Shown: one piece after another, positions 1 to 7,588 of the stretch
Position numbering within the stretch: the stretch's first letter is position 1
Layout of the letters: the number at the start of each line of letters is the position of its first letter
DNA from: Clostridiaceae bacterium
GTDB lineage: Bacteria > Bacillota > Clostridia > Oscillospirales > QAMX01
Direction: 5' to 3'
NCBI GenBank assembly: GCA_016297585.1
Contig: JAEDGJ010000032.1
Span: forward strand, 1-19,091
Length of the DNA: 19,091 nt
Translations under genes and position numbers: made by a program
Notes under the pieces: model-generated
The model's database searches: none
Told to the model about the DNA's origin: nothing
Seen by the model: the letters and a program-made list of their open reading frames with translations, nothing else

Positions 1-1285
1 CGTCCTCGTCGGTGTATTCGCAGTCGAGCACCTCGGTATAGCGCTTGCCGAGCTTGAAGATGTGACCGATCTCGATGCCGCGCTCGATCTTCATCGGCTT
101 GCCGCAGACCGGGCAGAGGTCGCCCTCGACGGCGCAGCGCAGGTCGGAGTAGTCGACGACGGTGAAATCGCGGCCGGGGTTGCAGTTTTCGATGTGCACG
201 TCCGTCTCGTTGCCGCCGACGACGATATTGCGCATCGCTTCGATCTCGCTGTCCGCGTAGACCGGCACGGTGAGTCCGACGGGACCCGCAAAGCCGACGA
301 CGGCATGCGTGACCGCCTCGACCGTCGCGGGATCGGCCATTTCGAGCTCGCGGCAGCCGAGATGGTTTTTCAGCTTGACCTCGTTTAAGTCGCGGTCGCC
401 GCGCAGCATCACCGCGACGGGCTTGCCGTCGGCGACGTAGATGAGGGTCTTCGCGACGCGCTCGGCCGGGCAGTGCAGGAATTCGGTGATCTGCGCGATC
501 GTATGCGCGCCGGGCGTCGGAACGCGGCGCAGCGGCAGCTCCTCTTCGGGCGCGGGCGCGGGGACGGGCTTATAGGAGGCCTTTTCCATATTTGCGGCAT
601 AGTGGCAGGCGTCGCAGTAGACGACGTCGTCCTCGCCGATGGCGGAGGGCACCATGAACTCCTGCGAGCCGGAGCCGCCCATCGCGCCGTTGTCGGCGTC
701 GACGCAGAGGAACTTGAGTCCGAGACGCTCGAAGATGCGGTAATAGGCGTCCTTCATCTTCTGATAGCTCTCGTCGAGGCTTCCGAGCGTGGCGTCGAAG
801 CTGTAGGCGTCCTTCATCAGGAACTCCTTGCAGCGGATAAGACCGTAGCGCGGGCGCTTTTCGTCGCGGTACTTGTACTGGATCTGGTAGAGCGTGATGG
901 GGAGCTGTTTATAGGACTTGAGCCACCAGCGGACGAGATCGGTAAAGACCTCCTCGTGCGTGGGGCCGAGCAGGAAGTCGCGGTCGGAGCGGTCCTTCAA
1001 GCGGAACATATCCGCGCCGTAGATGTCCCAGCGGCCGGATTTCTTGTACAGATCGGCCTCGATGAGAGCCGGCATATGCACTTCCAGAGCGCCGGCGCGG
1101 TCCATTTCCTCGCGGACGACCTGTTCGATCTTGCGCAGGACGCGGTAGCCTAAGGGCAGGAAGCTGTAAACGCCGGAGGAAACCTGACGCACGAGAGCGG
1201 CGCGCAGCATGAGGATGTGGCTCTGCGCTTCGGCGTCGGAGGGTAGCTCGCGGATGGTCGGGAGCAGCATGTTGGACATTTTCAT
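1..1285 (-). CDS. proS: Prolyl-tRNA synthetase, bacterial type with insertion domain (3' part off the left edge)
   Basis: Charges tRNA-Pro with proline in the cytoplasm. The minus-strand frame is open from ATG at 1285 to the window edge, giving about 428 of the ~570 residues usual for the bacterial-type enzyme. It shows the class II catalytic core: GPTHEE at residues 108-113, and a motif 2 region from YKYRDEKRPR to KDAYSF at about 138-163. After MGGSGSQEFM and a CDAC cysteine pair comes the INS (editing-type) insertion, then the return to the core with LCPVCGKP and RGIEIGHIFKLGKRY. The tRNA anticodon-binding C-terminal domain lies outside the window. The start is preceded by GGAAGGA about 10 nt upstream; the ATG two codons later (1279) is possible but further from it. 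Transcription probably starts from the minus-strand promoter at 1424-1452. No T-box is visible in the roughly 130-nt leader. Confidence 0.96.
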   Translation of the reverse strand, partial: MKMSNMLLPTIRELPSDAEAQSHILMLRAALVRQVSSGVYSFLPLGYRVLRKIEQVVREEMDRAGALEVHMPALIEADLYKKSGRWDIYGADMFRLKDRSDRDFLLGPTHEEVFTDLVRWWLKSYKQLPITLYQIQYKYRDEKRPRYGLIRCKEFLMKDAYSFDATLGSLDESYQKMKDAYYRIFERLGLKFLCVDADNGAMGGSGSQEFMVPSAIGEDDVVYCDACHYAANMEKASYKPVPAPAPEEELPLRRVPTPGAHTIAQITEFLHCPAERVAKTLIYVADGKPVAVMLRGDRDLNEVKLKNHLGCRELEMADPATVEAVTHAVVGFAGPVGLTVPVYADSEIEAMRNIVVGGNETDVHIENCNPGRDFTVVDYSDLRCAVEGDLCPVCGKPMKIERGIEIGHIFKLGKRYTEVLDCEYTDED

Positions 1286-1394
1286 AGTGTGTTTTTCCTT
1301 CCCGGATCGATTTTGTCAGAGTGCGGGAGCGCGCGTAAAAGATGCGGCAGGACAAAAATGCCCTCTGAAATGGGGATAATCAAAAAATAGTGTC

Positions 1395-1423
1395 TTGACG
1401 AACCTTTATTATTGATGTAGAAT
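1395..1423 (+). promoter_or_regulatory. Sigma-A promoter for the efflux operon
   Basis: TTGACG (1395-1400), a 17-bp spacer and TAGAAT (1418-1423), with predicted start near 1430. It reads into the adaptor-permease-ATPase operon after a leader of about 127 nt. It is back to back with the proS promoter and the two footprints overlap. Confidence 0.7.
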
Positions 1424-1452
1424 ATTATACAGCATGTTCCCTCCCCGCACAA
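1424..1452 (-). promoter_or_regulatory. Sigma-A promoter for proS
   Basis: On the minus strand, TTGTGC (1452-1447), a 17-bp spacer and a perfect TATAAT (1429-1424). The predicted start near 1417 gives a leader of about 130 nt. Its -10 element directly abuts the -10 of the plus-strand promoter at 1395-1423, so the two probably compete for polymerase. Confidence 0.7.
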
Positions 1453-1473
1453 GAGACAATCTACACAAATAAT

Positions 1474-1531
1474 CCCCCGGGCGCCGCGCGCTTTGACGAA
1501 AAAACGGGGCGCGGCAGACCGTTTCCGGGGG
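1474..1531 (+). promoter_or_regulatory. Two-tier GC-rich hairpin in the efflux-operon leader
   Basis: Two perfect nested 7-bp stems are visible. The outer one is CCCCCGG (1474-1480) with CCGGGGG (1525-1531). The inner one is GCCGCGC (1483-1489) with GCGCGGC (1509-1515). They are separated by a 2-nt by 9-nt internal loop and capped by a 19-nt A-rich apical loop. There is no U-tract, so it is not an intrinsic terminator. It ends about 10 nt before the GGAGG ribosome binding site at 1542-1546. It matches no riboswitch that I recognise. Confidence 0.5.
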
Positions 1532-1556
1532 AGAGCAAAGCGGAGGTATTTTGGAA

Positions 1557-2771
1557 ATGAAAAAACGAATCGTTCGCGCGGCCGCCCTGTCCGTTGCCGT
1601 CCTCCTGTTCGTCACGCTCTTTTCCGGCTGCTACTTCCTTCCCAAGGAAGAAGAGGTGCTTGAACCGCCGCTGAAGGTGCCGGAAGCGGTTTCCTATAAG
1701 ACGCATACCGTGGAGAAGGGGACCATCGAGCGCTACCTGACCGGAACGGGCAAGTTCGAATCGACGAGCACCGAAATCCTCTATTACAAGACCACAAACG
1801 GCCGCTTAAAGGAGATCTACGTCAAATCCGGCGACGAGGTGCATGCGGGCGACCTGATCGTCGAGCTCGATACGGGCGATCTCGAATATACGATCTATAA
1901 GCAGGAGAAGGCCGTGCGCTCCGCGGAGCTGACGCTGGAGCTCGCGACGAAGAACGCTTCTCCCGATCCGATCGCGGTCGAACGCGCGCAGATCAACTAC
2001 GATCTGGCCGCCAAGGCGCTGCAGAAGACGCGGGACAAGTATAAAAAGGCCGCGGACGCCGACGAAAAGGCGGCGCTTGCGGATGAGGTGTATGCCGGAG
2101 AGCGCAATCTGCGGCTGCTGGAGATGGCGCTCGAGCAGGCGAAGAACCCCGGCGATTCCGCGCAGGCGGAGGTCGAGCGCGCGCAGATCAACTATGACCT
2201 CGCCGCGGCGCAGCTTGACATTTACAGGGCGCAGCTCGAGGAAAGCCGCCTTTACGCCGAGACGGACGGCACCGTCATCTATGTCGCCGACGTCGAGCCG
2301 GGCGACTATATCTCCTCCTACTATGACCTCGTCAAGATCGCCGACGCCGATCACCTGCGCATTACGATGAAGGCCGACGATACCGACGAGCTGAACGTCG
2401 GCACCGAGCTGGAGGTTACATACAAGAGCAAGGACGGCGGCACGGTGATCGGCCGCGTCGTCCAGCTTCCGACGGACGTGCCGGTGACGGCGTCCGAAGC
2501 GGAGCGCACCGCCGTGAAGATCGAGGTCGACGACATCCCCGAGGGCGTCGGCATCGGCGACACGGTGAGCATCAGCCTGCTTCTCGAGCGCAAGGAGGAC
2601 ATCATCGTCCTGCCCATGCGCTATATCAGCACCTATTCCTCGCGCCGGTATGTGCGCGTCCTGAACGACGAGGGCGTACCGGAGGAGAGGGACGTGAAGC
2701 TGGGCATTCAGAGCAACAACGAAGTGGAAATCGTATCCGGCCTTGAAGAAGGCGACGTGATCGTGATCTGA
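1557..2771 (+). CDS. HlyD/MacA-family efflux adaptor, predicted lipoprotein
   Basis: Predicted extracytoplasmic adaptor of a MacAB-like ABC exporter. The 404-residue product begins with a basic N-terminus, a hydrophobic stretch and a lipobox ending SGC, so it should be cleaved and lipid-anchored on the outer face of the membrane. A barrel-sandwich half follows (GRLKEIYVKSGDEVHAGDLI, about residues 83-102). Next come a long Ala/Glu/Lys-rich helical hairpin (about 110-235), the returning half (TDGTVIYVADVEPGDYI) and beta-barrel segments to the end. The helical part contains VERAQINYDLAA twice, at residues 141 and 206. I chose ATG 1557, 10 nt after GGAGG; TTG at 1551 is in frame but only 4 nt away. 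It leads the operon, with the permease 57 nt downstream. The substrate is unknown. Confidence 0.88.
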   Translation: MKKRIVRAAALSVAVLLFVTLFSGCYFLPKEEEVLEPPLKVPEAVSYKTHTVEKGTIERYLTGTGKFESTSTEILYYKTTNGRLKEIYVKSGDEVHAGDLIVELDTGDLEYTIYKQEKAVRSAELTLELATKNASPDPIAVERAQINYDLAAKALQKTRDKYKKAADADEKAALADEVYAGERNLRLLEMALEQAKNPGDSAQAEVERAQINYDLAAAQLDIYRAQLEESRLYAETDGTVIYVADVEPGDYISSYYDLVKIADADHLRITMKADDTDELNVGTELEVTYKSKDGGTVIGRVVQLPTDVPVTASEAERTAVKIEVDDIPEGVGIGDTVSISLLLERKEDIIVLPMRYISTYSSRRYVRVLNDEGVPEERDVKLGIQSNNEVEIVSGLEEGDVIVI

Positions 2772-2828
2772 CAGCGAAAACGAGCTGGATCCCGCCGTTT
2801 TTTCGGAAAGAAAGGAGCGAAGCCTTCC

Positions 2829-5654
2829 ATGTGGCAGCTTGTTTTTCGCAAGATAATCAACAACAAATGGATGATGCTCTGCCTGCTCGGCGGCTTTATC
2901 ATCGTAATCGCCATGGTGTCGAGCGTGCCGATCTATACCGACGGCATCCTTCAGTTCATGCTGACGCGGGATATGAAGGATTATCAGACCAAAACCGGGA
3001 AATACCCGGGCCGGTATCAGCTCGATCTGTCCGTCAGCTATGTGGACGGCAGCCGTGTGGACGTGTTCCAATTCTTCCAGCAGAAGCTCGACGACGAGCT
3101 GCTGCCGAAAACCGCCGATATTCCGACGGTCGCCGAAAACCGGACGCTGACCGCGATGAACATGCAGTCCGTCGCGGTGGACGAGGAAAAGCGCTCCTCC
3201 GACCGGACTTTTACGAACGTGATGGCGATGTCGGACCTCGCCGGGCACGTCAAAGTCATCAACGGCCGCATGTTCGAGCCGGGAATCAACGCAAACGGCT
3301 GCTATGAGGTCGTCATCTCCCAGACCGCGCTGGCAAACCTCGGCCTGCAGATGAATACGCCGTATTTTATCTCCATGCTGACGGAAAAGGAAGCGACGGT
3401 CAAGTTTGAGATCGTCGGCATCGTCGAGCAGAGCGATTACGCGGATCCCTACTGGTATACGGCGCTCGGCGCGTTCGGCAAGCATGTCCTGATGGATGAG
3501 CAGACCTTCATCGACGTCTATCTGTCCGACGGTGTCGGCCGCGCGCTGACCGGCGCGACCTGGTTTCTGGCGTTCGATTACTATCAGATCACCGTCGGCG
3601 GTCTGCCCGGCTTCCTGGAGGGCATCGACGCGCAGAAGGACTTCTATAGCCAGTACAAGAACTATCTGAAGCTGAATATGCCGATCTACGACACGCTGGC
3701 GGAGTATTCCGCGCGCTCGGCGCAGCTCCAGAACACGCTGCTCGTCATCCTCGTGCCGCTGCTTGTGATGCTTGCGCTGTACATCTTCATGGTGTCGCAG
3801 CTCATCATCAAGAACGACGAAAACGAGATCTCCCTGCTGCGCTCGCGCGGCGCGTCCTCTTCTCAGATCTTCCTGATCTATCTCTACGAGGGACTGATCG
3901 TCGGAGGCTTGGCGCTTGCCGCGGGACCGCTGCTCGGCTACGGGCTCTGCCGCGTCGTCGGCGCGTCGAACGGCTTTCTGGAATTTGTCCAGAGAACGGC
4001 GCTGCCGCTCAAGCTCGGGAAGACCGCCTATGCCTACTCCGCGCTGGCCGTCGTGCTGTTTTTGCTCACGATGCTGATCCCCGCCTACAGCGCGTCGCGG
4101 ACGACGATCGTCGAGCGCAAGCGCAAGAAATCCCGCTTCTCCGACCAGCCGGTCTGGAAGAAGTTCTTCCTCGACTTCATCACGCTGGGCGTCGCCGTTT
4201 ACGGTTATACCCAGTATGAGCGCTTCAATACGCTGATCGTCCAGTCCGGCACCAGTACGACGGAGCTCAACGTCGACCCGCTGCTGTTCCTCATTTCGTC
4301 GCTGTTCATTCTGGGCTGCGGACTGCTGTTTTTGCGGCTCTATCCCTATCTCATCCGCCTCGTTTTCCTCGCCGGACGGCGCTTCTGGTCGCCGACGATG
4401 TACGCGTCGCTCGTGCAGGTCGGCCGTTCCTCCGGCAGGGAGCAGTTTCTGATGCTGTTCATCATCCTGTCCGTCGCGGTCGGCATCTTCAACGCCAATT
4501 CCGCGCGCACCCTGAACCGGAACATCGAGGACCGGATCTATTACAACGCCGGCGCGGACGTGATCGTGCGTCCGTACTGGCAGAACAACGAGCAGGAGAT
4601 CGCCGACGCGAAGGCGGAAAATCCCAATGCCTCCACGGTGGTGACCTACATCGAGCCGTCGTTCGAGCCGTACCGGAATCTCGAGGGCGTGGAGCATGCC
4701 GCGAAGGTCTTTACGACCGACACCGGCATCGCCCGCCCGTCGCCTGCGACTTCCGGCTCCATTAAGCAGGTCAAGATCATGGGAATCGAGCCGTCCGAGT
4801 TCGGTCAGGTGGCATGGTTCCGCAGCGATCTGCTGCCGCATCACTGGTACAACTATCTGAACCTGCTCGTAGACGCCCCGAAGGCGGCGCTCGTCTCGAG
4901 TTCGCTGCGCGACGCGCTCGGGCTGAAGGTGGGCGACCCCATCTACATCACCTGGGGCTCGCAGCAGGCCGTCGAATGCACGGTTTATGCGTTTGTCGAC
5001 TACTGGCCGTCGTACGATCCCGACAAGCTGAACGGCTGCGTCGTCGTCAACCTCAACTTCCTGCAGACGACGCTCGCCAAGGAGCCGTATCAGGTCTGGA
5101 TGAAGAAGTCCGAGACGGGCACCGACGCGCAGATCAGCCAGTCGATCGAGGACGCGAAAATCGTCGTCGAAAAGGTGACCTACGCGAATCAGTCCCTCAT
5201 CGAGGTCAAAAACGACCCGCTTCTGCAGGGGCTCAACGGTATGCTGACGCTGTCGTTCATCATCACGATGCTCGTGACGGCGATCGGCTTCCTGATCTAC
5301 TGGACGCTGTCGATCAAGGGACGCGCCCTGCAGTTCGGTATCTTCCGTGCGATGGGCATGTCGCTCGGGCGCGTGCTCGGCATCATCGTGGCGGAGCAGG
5401 TGATGATCTCCGCCGTGTCGATCGCGGTGGGCATTATCCTCGGCGGCGTGACGTCGGAGATGTTCGTGCCGATGATGCAGCTCGTCTATGCCGCGTCGCA
5501 TCAGGTGCCGCCGTTTGTGGTTGTCATGCAGCGCTCGGATTACTACAAGATCTACGGGGTGATCGGCTTCATCCTGCTGGCAGGCTTCCTCGTTCTGAGC
5601 CGGATCATCGCGTCGATCAAGATCGATCAGGCGCTGAAGCTGGGCGAGGATTAA
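2829..5654 (+). CDS. FtsX/MacB-type ABC transporter permease with two modules
   Basis: Membrane component of the export system. At 941 residues it holds two FtsX-like modules, whereas MacB permeases usually have one. There is an N-terminal membrane segment (about 15-38) and a large extracytoplasmic domain to about 295. Three membrane segments follow (about 302-327, 345-372, 398-423), including the typical SLLRSRGASSSQI coupling region at about 335. A second module has segments near 440-460, 482-512 and 537-558, an outer domain at 560-800, and three last segments (about 807-832, 853-880, 907-930) with GIFRAMGMS before the penultimate one. AAAGGAG lies 11 nt before the ATG. The protein looks intact. 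The two ATPase genes that follow presumably power it. The substrate could be an antimicrobial peptide, lipid or lipoprotein and cannot be read from the sequence. Confidence 0.9.
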   Translation: MWQLVFRKIINNKWMMLCLLGGFIIVIAMVSSVPIYTDGILQFMLTRDMKDYQTKTGKYPGRYQLDLSVSYVDGSRVDVFQFFQQKLDDELLPKTADIPTVAENRTLTAMNMQSVAVDEEKRSSDRTFTNVMAMSDLAGHVKVINGRMFEPGINANGCYEVVISQTALANLGLQMNTPYFISMLTEKEATVKFEIVGIVEQSDYADPYWYTALGAFGKHVLMDEQTFIDVYLSDGVGRALTGATWFLAFDYYQITVGGLPGFLEGIDAQKDFYSQYKNYLKLNMPIYDTLAEYSARSAQLQNTLLVILVPLLVMLALYIFMVSQLIIKNDENEISLLRSRGASSSQIFLIYLYEGLIVGGLALAAGPLLGYGLCRVVGASNGFLEFVQRTALPLKLGKTAYAYSALAVVLFLLTMLIPAYSASRTTIVERKRKKSRFSDQPVWKKFFLDFITLGVAVYGYTQYERFNTLIVQSGTSTTELNVDPLLFLISSLFILGCGLLFLRLYPYLIRLVFLAGRRFWSPTMYASLVQVGRSSGREQFLMLFIILSVAVGIFNANSARTLNRNIEDRIYYNAGADVIVRPYWQNNEQEIADAKAENPNASTVVTYIEPSFEPYRNLEGVEHAAKVFTTDTGIARPSPATSGSIKQVKIMGIEPSEFGQVAWFRSDLLPHHWYNYLNLLVDAPKAALVSSSLRDALGLKVGDPIYITWGSQQAVECTVYAFVDYWPSYDPDKLNGCVVVNLNFLQTTLAKEPYQVWMKKSETGTDAQISQSIEDAKIVVEKVTYANQSLIEVKNDPLLQGLNGMLTLSFIITMLVTAIGFLIYWTLSIKGRALQFGIFRAMGMSLGRVLGIIVAEQVMISAVSIAVGIILGGVTSEMFVPMMQLVYAASHQVPPFVVVMQRSDYYKIYGVIGFILLAGFLVLSRIIASIKIDQALKLGED

Positions 5655-5668
5655 AGGGGGCGAGAAGT

Positions 5669-6346
5669 ATGGCGATTATCACCACCGAAAATGTCTGCCG
5701 CGTCTTCGGCACCGGAAAAGAGAGCGTGCAGGCGCTGAAAAATGTCTCCATCGAGGTGCAGGAGGGGACGCTGACGATGCTCAAAGGGCGCTCCGGCTCC
5801 GGAAAAACGACCCTGATGAACTCGCTCGGCGCGCTCGACTATCCGACCTCCGGCTCCGTCATCTTCGACGGGAAGGACATCACGAAGCTCTCGAACGCGA
5901 AGCGCGACGCGCTGCGCTGCCGGGATATCGGCTTTGTCTTTCAGTCCGTCGCGCTGATCGCGTCGATGTCGGCGTACGAAAACGTCGATTTCGGCATGCG
6001 CATCTCGGGCGTGCCGTATGCCGAGCGGAAAAAGCGCGTCGAGGAATGCCTCAATCTCGTCGGGCTCGGCAAGCGCATGACGCACCGGCCGCACGAGCTT
6101 TCCGGCGGCGAGCAGCAGCGCGTCGCCATCGCCCGCGCCATCGCCCATACGCCGAAGGTGCTGTTCGCCGACGAGCCGACGGCGGAGCTGGATACGCAGA
6201 TGGGCCTGCGCGTCATCGGTATGTTCAAGGACCTCATCCGCGAGCGGGGGCTCACCATCGTCATGACGACGCACGACCCCAACATGATGGAGCTTGCGGA
6301 CCATGTCTATACGCTGGAGGACGGTGAGATCATTGGAGCAGTCTAA
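5669..6346 (+). CDS. ABC transporter ATP-binding protein (MacB/LolD-like), first of two
   Basis: Cytoplasmic ATPase of the exporter, 225 residues and a single nucleotide-binding domain. Visible motifs are Walker A GRSGSGKTT (40-48), Q-loop FVFQS (89-93), signature LSGGEQQR (144-151), Walker B VLFADEP with catalytic Glu (164-170) and H-loop His202. The D-loop reads AELD instead of the usual SALD or GALD. The start at ATG 5669 follows AAAGGGGG by 8 nt and lies 14 nt after the permease stop. Its stop is next to the start of the second ATPase, so the two are probably translated together. All catalytic residues are present, so it should hydrolyse ATP. It probably forms a heterodimer with the next product under the two-module permease. 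Confidence 0.93.
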   Translation: MAIITTENVCRVFGTGKESVQALKNVSIEVQEGTLTMLKGRSGSGKTTLMNSLGALDYPTSGSVIFDGKDITKLSNAKRDALRCRDIGFVFQSVALIASMSAYENVDFGMRISGVPYAERKKRVEECLNLVGLGKRMTHRPHELSGGEQQRVAIARAIAHTPKVLFADEPTAELDTQMGLRVIGMFKDLIRERGLTIVMTTHDPNMMELADHVYTLEDGEIIGAV

Positions 6347-6347
6347 C

Positions 6348-7373
6348 GTGCGCGATACAGGACCGATCATCGTATGCGACAACCTCGTCAAGATCTACAA
6401 GACCGCGGATCTGGAGGTCGTCGCGCTGCAGGGACTCGATCTGGAGGTGCAGCGCGGCGAGCTGATGGCGATCATCGGCAACTCCGGCTCCGGCAAAAGC
6501 ACGCTTCTCAACATGCTCGGCGCGCTGGATAAGCCCTCCGCGGGGCTTCTCGAGGTCGACGGCAAGAATCTGCTGAAGCTCAACGAGAAGCAGATCTTCC
6601 GCTATAAGCGCGAGACCGTGGGCTTTGTCTGGCAGAACAACGCGCGCAACCTGATCCCGTATCTCAACGCCGTGGAGAACGTCGAGATCCCGATGATCAT
6701 CGGCGGCGCGAAGGAAAAACGGGAGCGTGCGGAGGCGCTCATCGAGCTGGTCGGGCTGTCGCACCGCCGGAAGAATAAGCTCCGCGAGCTTTCCGGCGGC
6801 GAGCAGCAGCGCATCGCCATCGCCATCGCGCTGGCCAATCAGCCGAAGATCCTGCTGGCCGACGAGCCGACCGGCGCGGTCGATACCCGCACCGCCAACC
6901 GGATCCTCGAGCTGCTGCGCGCGCTCAACGAGAAGCTCGGCGTCACGGTCATCATCGTGACGCACGACCGGCATCTGTCGAGCATGGTCGACCGCGTCGT
7001 CAACATCCGCGACGGCCGGACGTCGAGCGAGTTCATCCGCCGCTCGTATGCGTCGGATCTGAAGGAGCTCTCGCGCGATCTGCCGCATGTGGAAGCGCCA
7101 GAGGAGAAGACGCACGAGGAATTCGTCGTGCTCGACCGCGTCGGCAGGATGCAGATCCCGAAGGACTTCATGGACGCAAACAACCTAAAGCCCAACGCCC
7201 GGCTCCGGTTCGAATACGAAGACAACCGGCTGATTCTGTCGCCGATGGAGATCGAGACGCCGGCGGAGACGGCTGCGCGCAGCGAAACCGCCGAGGAACC
7301 GGCGGACATTCCCGAGGAACCGGAAAAACCCGCCAAAAAAGGCCTTTTCGGCCGCGCAAAACGCGGAAAGTAA
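6348..7373 (+). CDS. ABC transporter ATPase with C-terminal AbrB/SpoVT-like domain
   Basis: Second ATPase of the exporter, 341 residues from GTG 6348. Residues 1-228 form a MacB-like nucleotide-binding domain: Walker A GNSGSGKST (44-52), Q-loop Gln96, signature LSGGEQQR (148-155), Walker B ILLADEP (168-174) and His206. Residues about 257-299 then read like an AbrB/SpoVT swapped-hairpin domain, with the VLDRVGRMQIPKDF core, KPNARLRFEYED and a final LILSP. An acidic Pro/Glu stretch and a basic tail (KKGLFGRAKRGK) close the protein. The domain may dimerise, bind DNA or regulate the transporter; only the resemblance is seen. The start is uncertain: TTG 6333 is in frame, overlaps the previous gene by 14 nt and has GGTGA in front, while GTG 6348 has GGAG 10 nt upstream. 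Confidence 0.88.
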   Translation: MRDTGPIIVCDNLVKIYKTADLEVVALQGLDLEVQRGELMAIIGNSGSGKSTLLNMLGALDKPSAGLLEVDGKNLLKLNEKQIFRYKRETVGFVWQNNARNLIPYLNAVENVEIPMIIGGAKEKRERAEALIELVGLSHRRKNKLRELSGGEQQRIAIAIALANQPKILLADEPTGAVDTRTANRILELLRALNEKLGVTVIIVTHDRHLSSMVDRVVNIRDGRTSSEFIRRSYASDLKELSRDLPHVEAPEEKTHEEFVVLDRVGRMQIPKDFMDANNLKPNARLRFEYEDNRLILSPMEIETPAETAARSETAEEPADIPEEPEKPAKKGLFGRAKRGK

Positions 7374-7400
7374 GCTCTGAAAGAAAGGAAGTGACAGGCT

Positions 7401-7532
7401 TTGGAAACCGCGGACGGAAATCGAAGTAGTAAAATTCCCTTGCGAAGAGAAAATAGCGGTATGCGGCCTGTCCGGACTGTGATCGGGGCTTTATTCGGCG
7501 TGGTCTTTCCGATGCGGAAAGAAACGGAATAA
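7401..7532 (+). CDS. Possible 43-residue small protein or leader peptide upstream of mgtE
   Basis: An open frame starts at TTG 7401, 9 nt after an AAGGAAGTGA sequence that closely resembles the full Shine-Dalgarno sequence, and ends at TAA 7530-7532. It lies 27 nt after the second ATPase and 56 nt before mgtE. The product is basic at both ends of a short hydrophobic core (TVIGALFGVVF). A perfect 8-bp hairpin with a 3-nt loop (7504-7522) lies over its last codons. It could be a small membrane-associated peptide of the exporter operon, a leader peptide controlling mgtE, or chance. I do not recognise it. Support is limited to the ribosome binding site and the open frame. Confidence 0.3.
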   Translation: METADGNRSSKIPLRRENSGMRPVRTVIGALFGVVFPMRKETE

Positions 7533-7588
7533 GGTTCCCTCCTTGTCATGCGTTCCGGAGAGCGCCGCGCTGCGGAAAGGATGCAGAC

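Noticed and set aside
1286..1417. T-box riboswitch in the proS leader
   Set aside because: No AGGGTGGNACCGCG-type antiterminator sequence and no terminator U-run is present.
1806..5501. A 1231-codon open frame on the minus strand opposite the adaptor and permease genes
   Set aside because: It is rich in His, Arg, Asp and Leu without domain character, and lies exactly opposite well-supported genes. GC-rich codon bias on the coding strand creates such antisense frames.
7374..7588. M-box (Mg2+) riboswitch before mgtE
   Set aside because: The conserved M-box core sequence is not recognisable; only short local hairpins are seen.
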